Of a stretch of 64,000 bases of DNA, positions 25,107 through 33,692 are shown piece after piece. Source of the stretch: JAPHTQ01 sp050302275. Its GTDB lineage: Bacteria; Pseudomonadota; Gammaproteobacteria; Thiohalomonadales; Thiohalomonadaceae. The stretch spans positions 1 through 64,000 of the forward strand of contig JBNLAT010000013.1 in the NCBI GenBank assembly GCA_050302275.1, read 5' to 3'. Position 1 is the stretch's first letter, and each line of letters opens with the position of its first letter. A program made the translations under genes and the position numbers. The notes below the pieces were generated by a model. It made no database searches, was not told the DNA's origin, and worked only from the letters and a program-made list of their open reading frames with translations.

Positions 25107-25923
25107 TAAATGTAACGATGCTCGCAACTGCGATCCCTGCCTGCTGCTAACCCCGGCGCTGGAGATCGTCATCTCTGCTGGGCGCGCGATACTCGAAATC
25201 TACGAAAGCGGCTTTCAGGTAGAGAACAAGGAAGACAACACCCCGCTCACCGAAGCCGACCTGGCTGCCCACGAGATCATCGAAAACGGGTTGCAGGAGA
25301 TCACCCCCAACCTGCCCGTGCTGACCGAAGAGTCGGCCAAGATTTCCTTCACTGAACGTAGTGAGTGGAAACGTTACTGGCTGGTCGACCCGCTCGACGG
25401 CACGCAGGAATTCATTCGTCGTAGCGGTGAGTTTTCGGTCAACGTTGCCTTGATCGAAAACAATGAACCGGTGCTGGGAATCATCTATGCACCGGTACTC
25501 GGTGCCTACTACTATGCCTGTCGCGGTCAGGGCGCCTACAAGCGTAGCGCGACGGGTAATCCGAAACGCATCCATGTGCGCCAGTGGAATGGCGGTAAAG
25601 CAACCGTCGTTTGCGGCTCCGCCACCGATGTAAGTAAATCGCTGCAAAAACTGTTGGCACAACTCCCCGAATACGAAGTCGTACGTCTGGGTAGCGCACT
25701 GAAGTCCTGCATGGTTGCTGAAGGTAAAGCGGATCTTTACGCCCGCCTCGGCCCAACTTCTGAATGGGATACCGCCGCCGCGCAGTGTATCGTCGAAGAG
25801 GCCGGTGGAAAAATTACCACCACCGAGATGCAACCACTGCGCTACAACACCCGTAAATCACTGCTCAATCCTCACTTCCTGGTATTTGGTGAAACCGAGA
25901 AAGACTGGTCAGATTATCTGTAA
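25099..25923 (+). CDS. cysQ: 3'(2'),5'-bisphosphate nucleotidase CysQ
   Basis: 274 residues, lithium-sensitive phosphatase superfamily. Metal site DPLDGTQEF (residues ~93-101), upstream LTEESAK, and the second motif GPTSEWDTAAAQCIVEEAGG are intact. CysQ converts 3'-phosphoadenosine 5'-phosphate, made in sulfate assimilation, to AMP. The N terminus has a few extra residues with three cysteines (KCNDARNCDPC) not typical of the family. Overlap with nudE fits a shared role in clearing nucleotide by-products. Confidence 0.94.
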   Translation: MFDKCNDARNCDPCLLLTPALEIVISAGRAILEIYESGFQVENKEDNTPLTEADLAAHEIIENGLQEITPNLPVLTEESAKISFTERSEWKRYWLVDPLDGTQEFIRRSGEFSVNVALIENNEPVLGIIYAPVLGAYYYACRGQGAYKRSATGNPKRIHVRQWNGGKATVVCGSATDVSKSLQKLLAQLPEYEVVRLGSALKSCMVAEGKADLYARLGPTSEWDTAAAQCIVEEAGGKITTTEMQPLRYNTRKSLLNPHFLVFGETEKDWSDYL

Positions 25924-26014
25924 CCCGCTACCGCTCGCGATAAGCGGCCTGTTATTCCTCCTCTTTTTTCCTATTCTTAAAGGCATGTGACAAATCCTGG
26001 CGGGAGGGGCAGCG

Positions 26015-26863
26015 GTGCGCCAATGGTCAACTCACCTCATTATCGTATTGAGCATGCTGTCTCTTACAGAGATGACCTATGCCCTCGACATGTCACGTCT
26101 GGATGCCTCGCTCAAGGTACTAAATTGCCATAGCTATCCGTATGGAGAACAGCAGGCAACTGAGCAGGCGCTTGCCCGCTTCAAAAAAGATCTTCGCCGC
26201 GCGGTGAATCAGGGCCTGCAATGCCTGGCAGGAAATGGACCGATGGGCAGACTTCACCCCTATCATGAAGCGCAGGGACGAAAACTGCAGGCATTACTCG
26301 AAAGCGTGGAGACGAAGACCTTTCTCTGCGTCGAGGATGAGATGTATGCCGACGCCGTGGCAACCCAGAATGAACCCCTGCCCGAATCGGACGGACTTTC
26401 AACCATACTGCGGAAAGTCGATCATCCGGCAGTGATCCTGGATGTCTATCGTATGGGTGGCTTACTCAGCCGACGTTATAGCGTTGAAACCTACCGTAAC
26501 TTCTTCAAGCTCGACGATAACCAGATAACTGAACATTTGACCGGAAATCCACTACAGATGGACAGCAGTCATCGCTACAAAAACATGCCAGCGCTGCTGT
26601 TTCATGAGATGGTGCACTGGTTAGGGCACAGCCATAGTTATATTCGCCCGGACGTGACGACCCTCTACGAAACCTGCTGCTTTGGCGGTAGCGATTACAT
26701 CAGTGATGACAAAACTAATCAGCAGTTTCAGCAACAGGCCTGCAACATACTGCGTGATGATGAACTGTGGCGCGCCAACAATTACCAAAAGGTGCGCCTT
26801 TGGCATTACAAAGGCTACGACCAGTTAAAAGGGGAGATGCGCAGAGAGGCAGATACCGACTAG
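26015..26863 (+). CDS. Secreted zinc metalloprotease-like protein with a metzincin motif
   Basis: 282 residues. GTG start with GGAGGGG upstream; Sec signal peptide (LIIVLSMLSLTEMTYA, cleavage near residue 24). The zinc motif HEMVHWLGHSH near residue 197 fits the metzincin consensus HExxHxxGxxH exactly, with the helix LLFHEMVHWLG before it. Cysteines at NCHSYP, QCLAG, FLCVED, ETCCFGG and QACNIL suggest disulphides. No named peptidase family recognised beyond the motif. Sole gene between cysQ and the c-di-GMP cluster. Probably periplasmic or secreted. Confidence 0.8.
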   Translation: MRQWSTHLIIVLSMLSLTEMTYALDMSRLDASLKVLNCHSYPYGEQQATEQALARFKKDLRRAVNQGLQCLAGNGPMGRLHPYHEAQGRKLQALLESVETKTFLCVEDEMYADAVATQNEPLPESDGLSTILRKVDHPAVILDVYRMGGLLSRRYSVETYRNFFKLDDNQITEHLTGNPLQMDSSHRYKNMPALLFHEMVHWLGHSHSYIRPDVTTLYETCCFGGSDYISDDKTNQQFQQQACNILRDDELWRANNYQKVRLWHYKGYDQLKGEMRREADTD

Positions 26864-26882
26864 TGTAGAGTCCGAAAATATT

Positions 26883-29108
26883 TCAGGCCCTTTTACGTTT
26901 CGTTGCGGCGCGTGGCTTTGTCTCACAGAAACGTGGTGCAGGTTCGGCCAGATAGTTGCTCTGCGCATAGGTGACACCGAGCTTTTTGAGTAAATCCAGC
27001 GTTTCCTGATCCGGCACAAATTTGGCCACGGTCTGCATACCGAGTTTGGCAGCAGTCTGGGCAATAGCCTTGACGGTGATCTGGTCGACTGGATCGTGGC
27101 ATAGCCCTTCAATCAACGAACTATCCAGTTTCAACCACTGAACCTGACTATGCTTCAGATACTGAAATGAAGCATAACCTGAACCGTAATCATCTATCGC
27201 AAGCCCAAACCCCATATCGGTTAAGGCTTCGAAAACGGGTTTAAACTGTTCGGCATTGTAGACGGCCATACGTTCGTTGATCTCAAAAATAATACGCCGG
27301 GTGTCTACATTGCTATTGGTAACCAGTTCATTCAGATACAAGATGAATTCTTCATCTTTTAGTATCTGTTCTGAAAGGTTGATCGATAGATAGCAATTCT
27401 CATTGCTCGCTAGAACAAGCTCGTCGATCGCTTTTTTTATCACCAGGCGGTCGATCGACATCATCATGTCGTAACGCTCTGCTGAATTGAAAAATGCACT
27501 GGGAAATACCAGTTCATCGTTCCTGTCCTGTAGCCTGACCAACACCTCGTAGAATTGCCGACTGTCTCCTCGTTTCAGCCTCTGCACTTTCTGGTAGTGC
27601 AGGGTGATTTTCTCCGCCGCAATACTCTCTGCTAACTGGGTGTGCCAGGAACCATGCTCCTGCTCAGTCATCCTGTCTTTTTGCACATAGACATGGTATC
27701 GGTTACGTCCATCCTGCTTGGCCTGATGTACCGCTTTGTCGGCGCGTTTCAAATAATCGGCTACGCAGGTTTCACTGTTGTCGATAATAGAGATACCTAT
27801 GCTGAAATGTATTTTCAGCATTTCACCTTTATATTGGAAACGGTAGTTATTCATCAGGTCGAGCAGTGACTGAGCGATTTCACCAACCTTTGCCTTGCTC
27901 ACATCGACGACTAGTGCGGTAAATTCATCTCCGCCGTAACGTGCAACACAATCCTGCTTGCGCATACGATTGCTGAGCATATTCGATATCTGCACCAGCA
28001 AACGGTCACCGGCATCGTGACCATAGGTGTCGTTAACGAACTTAAAACGATCCAGGTCGATGAAAAACAGGGCACTGGTTCCACGCTCTATCTGCAGACG
28101 CTTGATCTCCTGCTCCAGTATTTCGACGAAGTGGTTGCGGTTCATCAGTCCAGTCATCGGGTCCTGGTTAACCATACGCCGTAGGGTTTCGTCCCGCTCA
28201 CGCAATGCTGTGATCGTGGTATTCAGTGCCTTACCGATCTTGGCAATCTCCTGATCACCACTGCTCTCGACCTGCACATCGGTTTCACCACGTGCCAATC
28301 GATTTAGTGGCTCTTCCAGCTGTGTCAGCAGACGCAACGACCAGCGGACCAGGAAACGACCGATGATCGCGACAAGAACCAGCAGGATTGCAATGGCGAT
28401 ACTGACGTTACGCAGGGTGTGATTTAAATCCGCGTAAAAAGGGCTGTAATCCAGCAACACGCTGACAAAACCGATTACCTTGACTCTTTCTTTGGAGTTT
28501 TGATCAAGACTGAATGCCAACATGCCGTCGGTTGGTATCGACTTTATGGTGATCGGTGCGGTGAAACGGAATAGTCGGTTACGACCTTTCTCGAACTGTA
28601 TCGGCATCTCTCCATCGAGATTCTTACTCAATGCAGTGAGCTGTTCCGTTGTAAGTGGGAGAAGCGCAGATTGTGGCAGATTTTTTTTCTGGTAGGTGGC
28701 CAACTCTTTAACACCGTTGGCACTATAGTAGACAACCTGTGCAATCTCGGGAAACTTTTCCAGATCCTTGACCAGGCGTTCTGTATCGCCGGGCTTGTCC
28801 GAGGCGTAGAAAGGAGTTCCTATTTCATCCAGCTTAGCAAGCCAGCTTTCACCCTGACTGCGCAGGCTGTTTTCAATGACCACACTGCTGGCATACCAGA
28901 GAGAAACGATCAAAATACCGTAAACCACTACCGTCCAGCCAAACTGTAACAGCAGGATACGGTTGGCAAGACTCAGCGAACCGCGACCGTTCAACGCAGC
29001 AAAAAACTCTTTTTGTCGGCTAAACCAGCTAATAAAGAAACCACAATACTGTTTGAATTTTGCTTTTGTGGCGCTCTGCTCTTCGCTGTCAGGGGCTTGC
29101 CTTGGCAT
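26883..29108 (-). CDS. Membrane GGDEF-EAL c-di-GMP signalling protein
   Basis: 741 residues from the second ATG (29108), six bases after GGGAG. Two membrane segments (ILLLQFGWTVVVYGILIVSLWYA and VSIAIAILLVLVAIIGRFLV) flank a periplasmic sensor of about 165 residues. Then HAMP, GGDEF (DPMTGLMNR; ARYGGDEF with the RKQD inhibitory site five residues before) and EAL. In the EAL domain EVLVR, INLS, EINE, DDYGSG and LKLD are kept, but the usual AEGVE is replaced by AKFVP, losing a metal/catalytic glutamate. Probably an active or bifunctionally disabled cyclase with c-di-GMP binding in EAL. It overlaps the preceding lipoprotein gene by about 20 bases. Confidence 0.92.
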   Translation of the reverse strand: MPRQAPDSEEQSATKAKFKQYCGFFISWFSRQKEFFAALNGRGSLSLANRILLLQFGWTVVVYGILIVSLWYASSVVIENSLRSQGESWLAKLDEIGTPFYASDKPGDTERLVKDLEKFPEIAQVVYYSANGVKELATYQKKNLPQSALLPLTTEQLTALSKNLDGEMPIQFEKGRNRLFRFTAPITIKSIPTDGMLAFSLDQNSKERVKVIGFVSVLLDYSPFYADLNHTLRNVSIAIAILLVLVAIIGRFLVRWSLRLLTQLEEPLNRLARGETDVQVESSGDQEIAKIGKALNTTITALRERDETLRRMVNQDPMTGLMNRNHFVEILEQEIKRLQIERGTSALFFIDLDRFKFVNDTYGHDAGDRLLVQISNMLSNRMRKQDCVARYGGDEFTALVVDVSKAKVGEIAQSLLDLMNNYRFQYKGEMLKIHFSIGISIIDNSETCVADYLKRADKAVHQAKQDGRNRYHVYVQKDRMTEQEHGSWHTQLAESIAAEKITLHYQKVQRLKRGDSRQFYEVLVRLQDRNDELVFPSAFFNSAERYDMMMSIDRLVIKKAIDELVLASNENCYLSINLSEQILKDEEFILYLNELVTNSNVDTRRIIFEINERMAVYNAEQFKPVFEALTDMGFGLAIDDYGSGYASFQYLKHSQVQWLKLDSSLIEGLCHDPVDQITVKAIAQTAAKLGMQTVAKFVPDQETLDLLKKLGVTYAQSNYLAEPAPRFCETKPRAATKRKRA

Positions 29109-30063
29109 TGGCATACTCCCTGTACTCTGGTGGGATAGTTAGATTGAGCCGCTTTGCCATCATTGCGTTAATACTTATTACCGCCTGATCCAGTGGTAAT
29201 AGTTCTGGACCTGGAATTGCGTCGTGACCTGCAGCCTGTTCAAGGCGCAACATGACTTTATCGACGATATCGTCGTAATCGCTGCTAACGCTCAGCAGGC
29301 CACCCAGACTGAGTAGTTCGTCATTGAACACCACAACCTGTTTGCCGTTGCGAACGCTAAAGTTCATCACATCACGCAGCGTTTCCACACTCAGCACACG
29401 ATTATCCGGAATCAACCAGTAACCCTGCACATTTTTCGCTATGCGCTTATAGCTGTAGAGATACTCCTTGTCGTTCCTGACCGTAACCCTGTGCAGCGTA
29501 ATACCATATTCCTCAGCAGCCTGGACTGCAGGCTGCAGCAAGGCATCCTGGCCTGGCCCGCTGATCACGGCAACATCCCGCAATGCAGGTGAGATCGCCT
29601 TCCATGAGGCAAATGTCCTGTCGATCCCTGGAATCATCGAGACACCCTTGCTGTGTGGGCCGGTTAAGCGCTTGCTGTAGTTGAATACCTGGCAGAATAC
29701 CTGCTGATGCTCCAGATGCTCGGTAATACGCGCTGCATCCAGGCCGATACTGACCAGTTGCAACGGATCGTCACCGGCGTGGTACTCCCCCTTATTCACT
29801 TCCTGCAAATTATAGACGCTGGCACGCTCACCCAGGCGCTGTTTCAGGCGCCGTGCGACTTCGGTATAGGCGGGAATATCGTGGCTAACCAGGATGACCA
29901 CACGGGGTTTTTGCACAACAACGTGCTTCGGCACTGTCTTTGACGGTGTCGGGGATTTAACTGCCTGGGTGCAACCGGCGACGAGAATTCCGGCAAACAG
30001 CAGTACGGACAAGGCCCTCAAGCGCATAATCATCCGTGAGTAGTAATGATAATGACGGTTCAT
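29089..30063 (-). CDS. ABC-type substrate-binding lipoprotein, likely periplasmic sensor partner
   Basis: About 324 residues; the start is uncertain (in-frame ATGs at 30063, 30033 and 30027; none has a strong site). Lipobox VAGC after LRALSVLLFAGIL. The mature protein resembles the ABC_sub_bind (TrpX-like) family: VVILVSHDIPAYTEVARRLK, a first lobe, ISGPGQDALLQPAVQAAEEYGITL, then YWLIPDNRVLSVETLRDVMNFSVRNGKQVVVFNDELLSLGGLLSVSSDYDDI. No permease or ATPase gene is near. It lies within an operon REC regulator - this gene - GGDEF/EAL and overlaps the latter, so it probably feeds ligand information to the GGDEF-EAL protein's periplasmic domain. Confidence 0.8.
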   Translation of the reverse strand: MNRHYHYYSRMIMRLRALSVLLFAGILVAGCTQAVKSPTPSKTVPKHVVVQKPRVVILVSHDIPAYTEVARRLKQRLGERASVYNLQEVNKGEYHAGDDPLQLVSIGLDAARITEHLEHQQVFCQVFNYSKRLTGPHSKGVSMIPGIDRTFASWKAISPALRDVAVISGPGQDALLQPAVQAAEEYGITLHRVTVRNDKEYLYSYKRIAKNVQGYWLIPDNRVLSVETLRDVMNFSVRNGKQVVVFNDELLSLGGLLSVSSDYDDIVDKVMLRLEQAAGHDAIPGPELLPLDQAVISINAMMAKRLNLTIPPEYREYANAKASP

Positions 30064-30107
30064 AGTAAACGGATTCCGGCCCGACAAAAACCGCATAGAT
30101 TACACGG

Positions 30108-31055
30108 TTATATGGCAACTTCGGTACAGCCGGTTTTTATCGAAATCGGAATTTTCTTTGCCGCACACTCCATCAGAGCCTCGGCCGGGATAATGGTCTG
30201 CCCTTCTGTATTGCTGCACATGGCAACGGCAACGTTGACCGTGATATACCCAACAGAGGTTTTGATTGGACGCAAATTGATACCCTGCATGATGCGTTTA
30301 TAGTTTTTGGGTTTTGCCTGGTGGCTATCCAGATAGTGCATGCCGACCACAAACTCGAAATCCGAGACCCGTGCGATCAGGTCACCCGGCCGCACCAGAC
30401 GATGCAGGCGCCGCGCAATCCCCACCAGCAGTTCCTCGTAAACCTGACGACCGTGCTCCTCCAGCAATTCGCTGTGGCGCGTCAGGCTGATAAAACCGCA
30501 GCTAACTGCACCACCGCGAGTCACCACCAGTTTCAGCAGTTCGTTGAAGCGGCGCTCCGCGTCGAGGCGATTGCCCAGGCCGGTCAGGGAATCGATGGTA
30601 GAGCGCTTACCCGCATCCCGACGCAGCTTTTCGATGGTATCGAGCAGACCGTTCTGCAACGCGGCAATGCGCCCTGCGGCATGAACCCGGGCCGCCAGCT
30701 CCTGCTTATCCGGCGGTTTGCTGACATAGTCGTCGACGCCACGGTCGAAGGCTTCGATCACGGATTCGACGGTATCCCGTGCGGTGAGGATGATGACGCA
30801 GGTGTAGTGGTTGGTCTCTTCGTCGAGCTGGCGTACCCGATCGGTCAGTTGCAGACCATCCATCTCAGGCATGACCCAATCGGCCAACAGTACATCCGCA
30901 TGACGCTCTGTTAGCTGTTTCAGCGCATCGGCCGCGCTACCTGCCACACGGATATCGCCATAACCTTCTTTATTCAGGGCCCGTCGCAGGAACTCGCAGC
31001 TGAACTTCATATCGTCGACGATGACGATAGCCAGTTCTTCACGTTTCTTTCTCAT
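30108..31055 (-). CDS. Response regulator with degenerate GGDEF domain
   Basis: 315 residues. REC domain at residues ~8-125: acidic pair VDD, phospho-acceptor aspartate in LLADWVMPEMDG, threonine in IILTARD and lysine in VSKPP. Then a GGDEF-like domain (STIDSLTGLGNRLDAERRF), but the signature is RVSDFEFVVG instead of RYGGDEF, so cyclase activity is unlikely. No partner histidine kinase in the window. It is the first gene of the leftward operon with the lipoprotein and GGDEF-EAL genes (44-bp gap). Confidence 0.9.
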   Translation of the reverse strand: MRKKREELAIVIVDDMKFSCEFLRRALNKEGYGDIRVAGSAADALKQLTERHADVLLADWVMPEMDGLQLTDRVRQLDEETNHYTCVIILTARDTVESVIEAFDRGVDDYVSKPPDKQELAARVHAAGRIAALQNGLLDTIEKLRRDAGKRSTIDSLTGLGNRLDAERRFNELLKLVVTRGGAVSCGFISLTRHSELLEEHGRQVYEELLVGIARRLHRLVRPGDLIARVSDFEFVVGMHYLDSHQAKPKNYKRIMQGINLRPIKTSVGYITVNVAVAMCSNTEGQTIIPAEALMECAAKKIPISIKTGCTEVAI

Positions 31056-31251
31056 TAGATAGTGTAGGGCCTTTGTTATTGCTTTAATGGTTCCCGGGGC
31101 GCTCCTGCCCCATTAAGCGAAAAATTATCAGAACATCACGGGAAAATACAGCCAGCAACAACTAACTGTTTTCCTGGGGATTCCCACACGGTTAGTTCGT
31201 CACAGTTGACACATTTAGTGTACTCTATGCGGAATCTGGTACGGTTAACGA

Positions 31252-32424
31252 ATGAAGATGCACAGACCTGACCACCATTCCCCCCGAAGAGTGAACAGCT
31301 TTGCCAGCCTGTTCAGCGGATTGCACGATATGATTTACCACGTCCATTTGCAGGACATCTTTTCCACCCGGCTCCATTCCCGCGATTTCAACGCCTCCCG
31401 CGCCGAATACATTACCCTGCGTATTCGCCTGCTGGCCTTTGTCTTTGCCCTGCTGGCGCCGTTGTGGATCCCTATCGATTACTTTGTGATGGAGCATGAG
31501 ACCTTTATCCAGATGGTCTGGCTGCGCATCGGCTTTAGTACCGGTTTTTTACTGTTGAGCCGCTGGGGTGGCAATCCCCACGATCTGCAAATGGCACGGC
31601 TGCGTATTCTGCTGTTTATCACCATTCCCGGACTTTTCTTTCTCGCCACACACCTGCTGCTGGATATCGGCGCACGGGAGGGTGGTATCCTCGCCGGTTA
31701 CGATTTCCTGCCCTTCCTGATCATGGCGCTGCTTGGGGTAGTACCGTTGACGCTGCTCGAAGGCGCAAGCTTTTGTGGCTTGTTGGTGGCTTTTTTCCTC
31801 GGTACCGAGCTGCTGAACGACACCCTGCTCACCCTTAACAGTATGGGCGATCTGTGGCTACTGCTGTTGCTGGCAGCCATCGCCATGTGGGTGGAGATGA
31901 GCCAGTTACATATGCTGTTGCGCCTCTATCGCGAGGCGACCCGTGATGCGCTCACCGGGCTGGTCAACCGCCGTGTCCTGACCACTAATCTACGCCAGCA
32001 TATCGGTCAGCATGAGACCGCCCCTCTGTCACTACTGCTGTTCGATCTCGACCTGTTTAAGCGCATCAACGATACCTGGGGGCACACCGCGGGCGACAAG
32101 GTGCTACAGGTGTTTGCCGATATTCTGCGGCGCCACGGTCGCAGCAATGATCTGGTCGGACGTTTCGGAGGGGAGGAGTTTCTTGCCATTCTGCCTGACG
32201 CCTCCCTGGATCAGGCGTGCCAGATCGCCGAGGCGATCCGCCAGGAGTGCGCCGAAGCACAGATACGAATCAGTGGTGAGGCAGAGCCGATCCACTTCAC
32301 CACCAGCATTGGGGTGGCCGAAAGGCATCCCCATGAATCTGCCGAGGCACTACTCTCTCGGGTCGATGAGGGACTTTATGAAGCCAAGAGCGCAGGACGC
32401 GATATCGTCTCCGTCGCCGCATAA
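31252..32424 (+). CDS. Membrane diguanylate cyclase
   Basis: 390 residues. Six hydrophobic segments between residues ~55 and 222 form an N-terminal membrane sensor of MASE type. They are followed by a complete GGDEF domain: DALTGLVNRR, FDLDLFKRINDTWGHTAGD, the RSND inhibitory site and GRFGGEEF. It should synthesise c-di-GMP. It is divergent from the REC/GGDEF operon across 195 bp and convergent with hemE, with a shared strong terminator. No cytosolic output partner is seen. Confidence 0.94.
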   Translation: MKMHRPDHHSPRRVNSFASLFSGLHDMIYHVHLQDIFSTRLHSRDFNASRAEYITLRIRLLAFVFALLAPLWIPIDYFVMEHETFIQMVWLRIGFSTGFLLLSRWGGNPHDLQMARLRILLFITIPGLFFLATHLLLDIGAREGGILAGYDFLPFLIMALLGVVPLTLLEGASFCGLLVAFFLGTELLNDTLLTLNSMGDLWLLLLLAAIAMWVEMSQLHMLLRLYREATRDALTGLVNRRVLTTNLRQHIGQHETAPLSLLLFDLDLFKRINDTWGHTAGDKVLQVFADILRRHGRSNDLVGRFGGEEFLAILPDASLDQACQIAEAIRQECAEAQIRISGEAEPIHFTTSIGVAERHPHESAEALLSRVDEGLYEAKSAGRDIVSVAA

Positions 32425-32439
32425 ATCTCCCGCACGAAT

Positions 32440-32483
32440 AAAAAAGACCGCGGTCGGTTTCCCGGCCGCGGTCTTTCTTTTTT
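32440..32483. terminator. Bidirectional Rho-independent terminator
   Basis: A 15-bp stem with one G-T-type mismatch (arms 32443-32457 and 32462-32476, loop TTTC), flanked by an A-run on the left and TTTCTTTTTT on the right. It serves the diguanylate cyclase gene (+) and hemE (-). Confidence 0.92.
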
Positions 32484-32497
32484 CACAACACGCTACG

Positions 32498-33562
32498 TTA
32501 GACGTGGAATGGCGCACTTAGTTCATGCACAGCTTCAATAAATGCGCCTGCGTGTTCTGGATCAATGTGCTGATGGATGCCGTGACCCAGGTTGAACACA
32601 TGGCCTGAACCCTTGCCATAGCTATCCAGCACGGTCTGTACCTCTGCGCGGATGCGCTCCGGTGAGGCGTAAAGTACGGTTGGGTCCATGTTGCCCTGCA
32701 GCGCCACCTTGTCGCCGACCCGGCGACGCGCATCGGAAAGATCGGTGGTCCAGTCAAGGCCCAGCGCATCGGCACCGGTCTCCGCCATCGCTTCGACCCA
32801 CTGACCGCCACCCTTGGTGAAGAGGATCACCGGTACCTTACGGCCTTCCGATTCGCGCTTCAGACCGTCAACAATCTGCTGCATATAGCGCAGGGAGAAC
32901 TCTTTGTAATCGCGAGGGGTGAGCATGCCGCCCCAGGTATCAAAGATCTGTACCGCCTGAGCACCCGCATCGATCTGCGCATTAAGGTAAGCGGTGACCG
33001 CCTGAGCAGTGGTATCGAGCAGCTTGTGCATCAGGTCGGGGCGATCGAACAACATCCCTTTAACCTTGGCGTACTCCTTGGAGGAGCCGCCCTCGACCAT
33101 GTAGGTGGCCAGGGTCCAGGGGCTACCGGAGAAACCGATCAGCGGCACCCGGCCGTCGAGTTCCTTGCGGATGGTACGTACCGCGTCCATCACGTATTTC
33201 AGTTCGCCTTCCGGATCGGGAGCAAACAGTGCGTTAACGTCTGCCTCGGTACGTACCGGCTTGTCGAAGATCGGGCCTTCGCCTTCGGCAAAGCGCAGCT
33301 GCAGACCCATCGCATCGGGTACGGTGAGGATGTCGGAGAAGAGGATCGCCGCGTCGAGCGGATAACGGTCCAGCGGCTGGATGGTTACTTCACAGGCCAG
33401 CTCAGGGTTCATGCACAGATTCATGAAACTACCGGCCTTGGCTCGGGTCGCCTTGTACTCGGGCAGGTAACGACCCGCCTGGCGCATCATCCATACAGGG
33501 GTTACATCAACCGGCTCTTTCAGTAGAGCTCTCAGAAAACGATCATTTTTTAATTCAGACAT
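32498..33562 (-). CDS. hemE: Uroporphyrinogen decarboxylase
   Basis: 354 residues, normal length. It decarboxylates uroporphyrinogen III to coproporphyrinogen III in haem synthesis. Signature PVWMMRQAGRYLPEYKATR (residues ~21-39) with the conserved arginines, FSDILTVPDAMG with the catalytic aspartate, GFSGSPWTLATYMVEG, and FNLGHGI near the C terminus. The leader contains a repeat element whose end lies a few bases before the ATG, leaving only GGTG as a ribosome-binding site. Confidence 0.98.
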   Translation of the reverse strand: MSELKNDRFLRALLKEPVDVTPVWMMRQAGRYLPEYKATRAKAGSFMNLCMNPELACEVTIQPLDRYPLDAAILFSDILTVPDAMGLQLRFAEGEGPIFDKPVRTEADVNALFAPDPEGELKYVMDAVRTIRKELDGRVPLIGFSGSPWTLATYMVEGGSSKEYAKVKGMLFDRPDLMHKLLDTTAQAVTAYLNAQIDAGAQAVQIFDTWGGMLTPRDYKEFSLRYMQQIVDGLKRESEGRKVPVILFTKGGGQWVEAMAETGADALGLDWTTDLSDARRRVGDKVALQGNMDPTVLYASPERIRAEVQTVLDSYGKGSGHVFNLGHGIHQHIDPEHAGAFIEAVHELSAPFHV

Positions 33563-33569
33563 TATTATT

Positions 33570-33684
33570 CACCGCAAAGACGCAAAGAACGCAAAGTTGT
33601 TATGAGTATATTTTTCCCTTCCCGGAAACTTCCCTGCCGCAAAGACACAGAGGTTTTCTTTGCGCCCTCTGCGCCTTTGCGGTG
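33570..33684. repeat. Inverted-repeat element between hemE and gltD
   Basis: CACCGCAAAGACGCAAAG and nine further bases (33570-33596) are complementary, with about four differences, to 33658-33684 (ending GCGCCTTTGCGGTG). A third partial copy, CCGCAAAGACACAGAGG, lies at 33637-33653. The element fills almost the whole gap. Such CGCAAAG-rich repeats are found scattered in many proteobacterial genomes. Confidence 0.75.
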
Positions 33685-33692
33685 AGTCTTTT

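Noticed and set aside
33570..33684. CRISPR-like repeats between hemE and gltD
   Set aside because: Only two or three imperfect copies in inverted orientation, no regular spacers and no cas genes; it is a dispersed inverted repeat.
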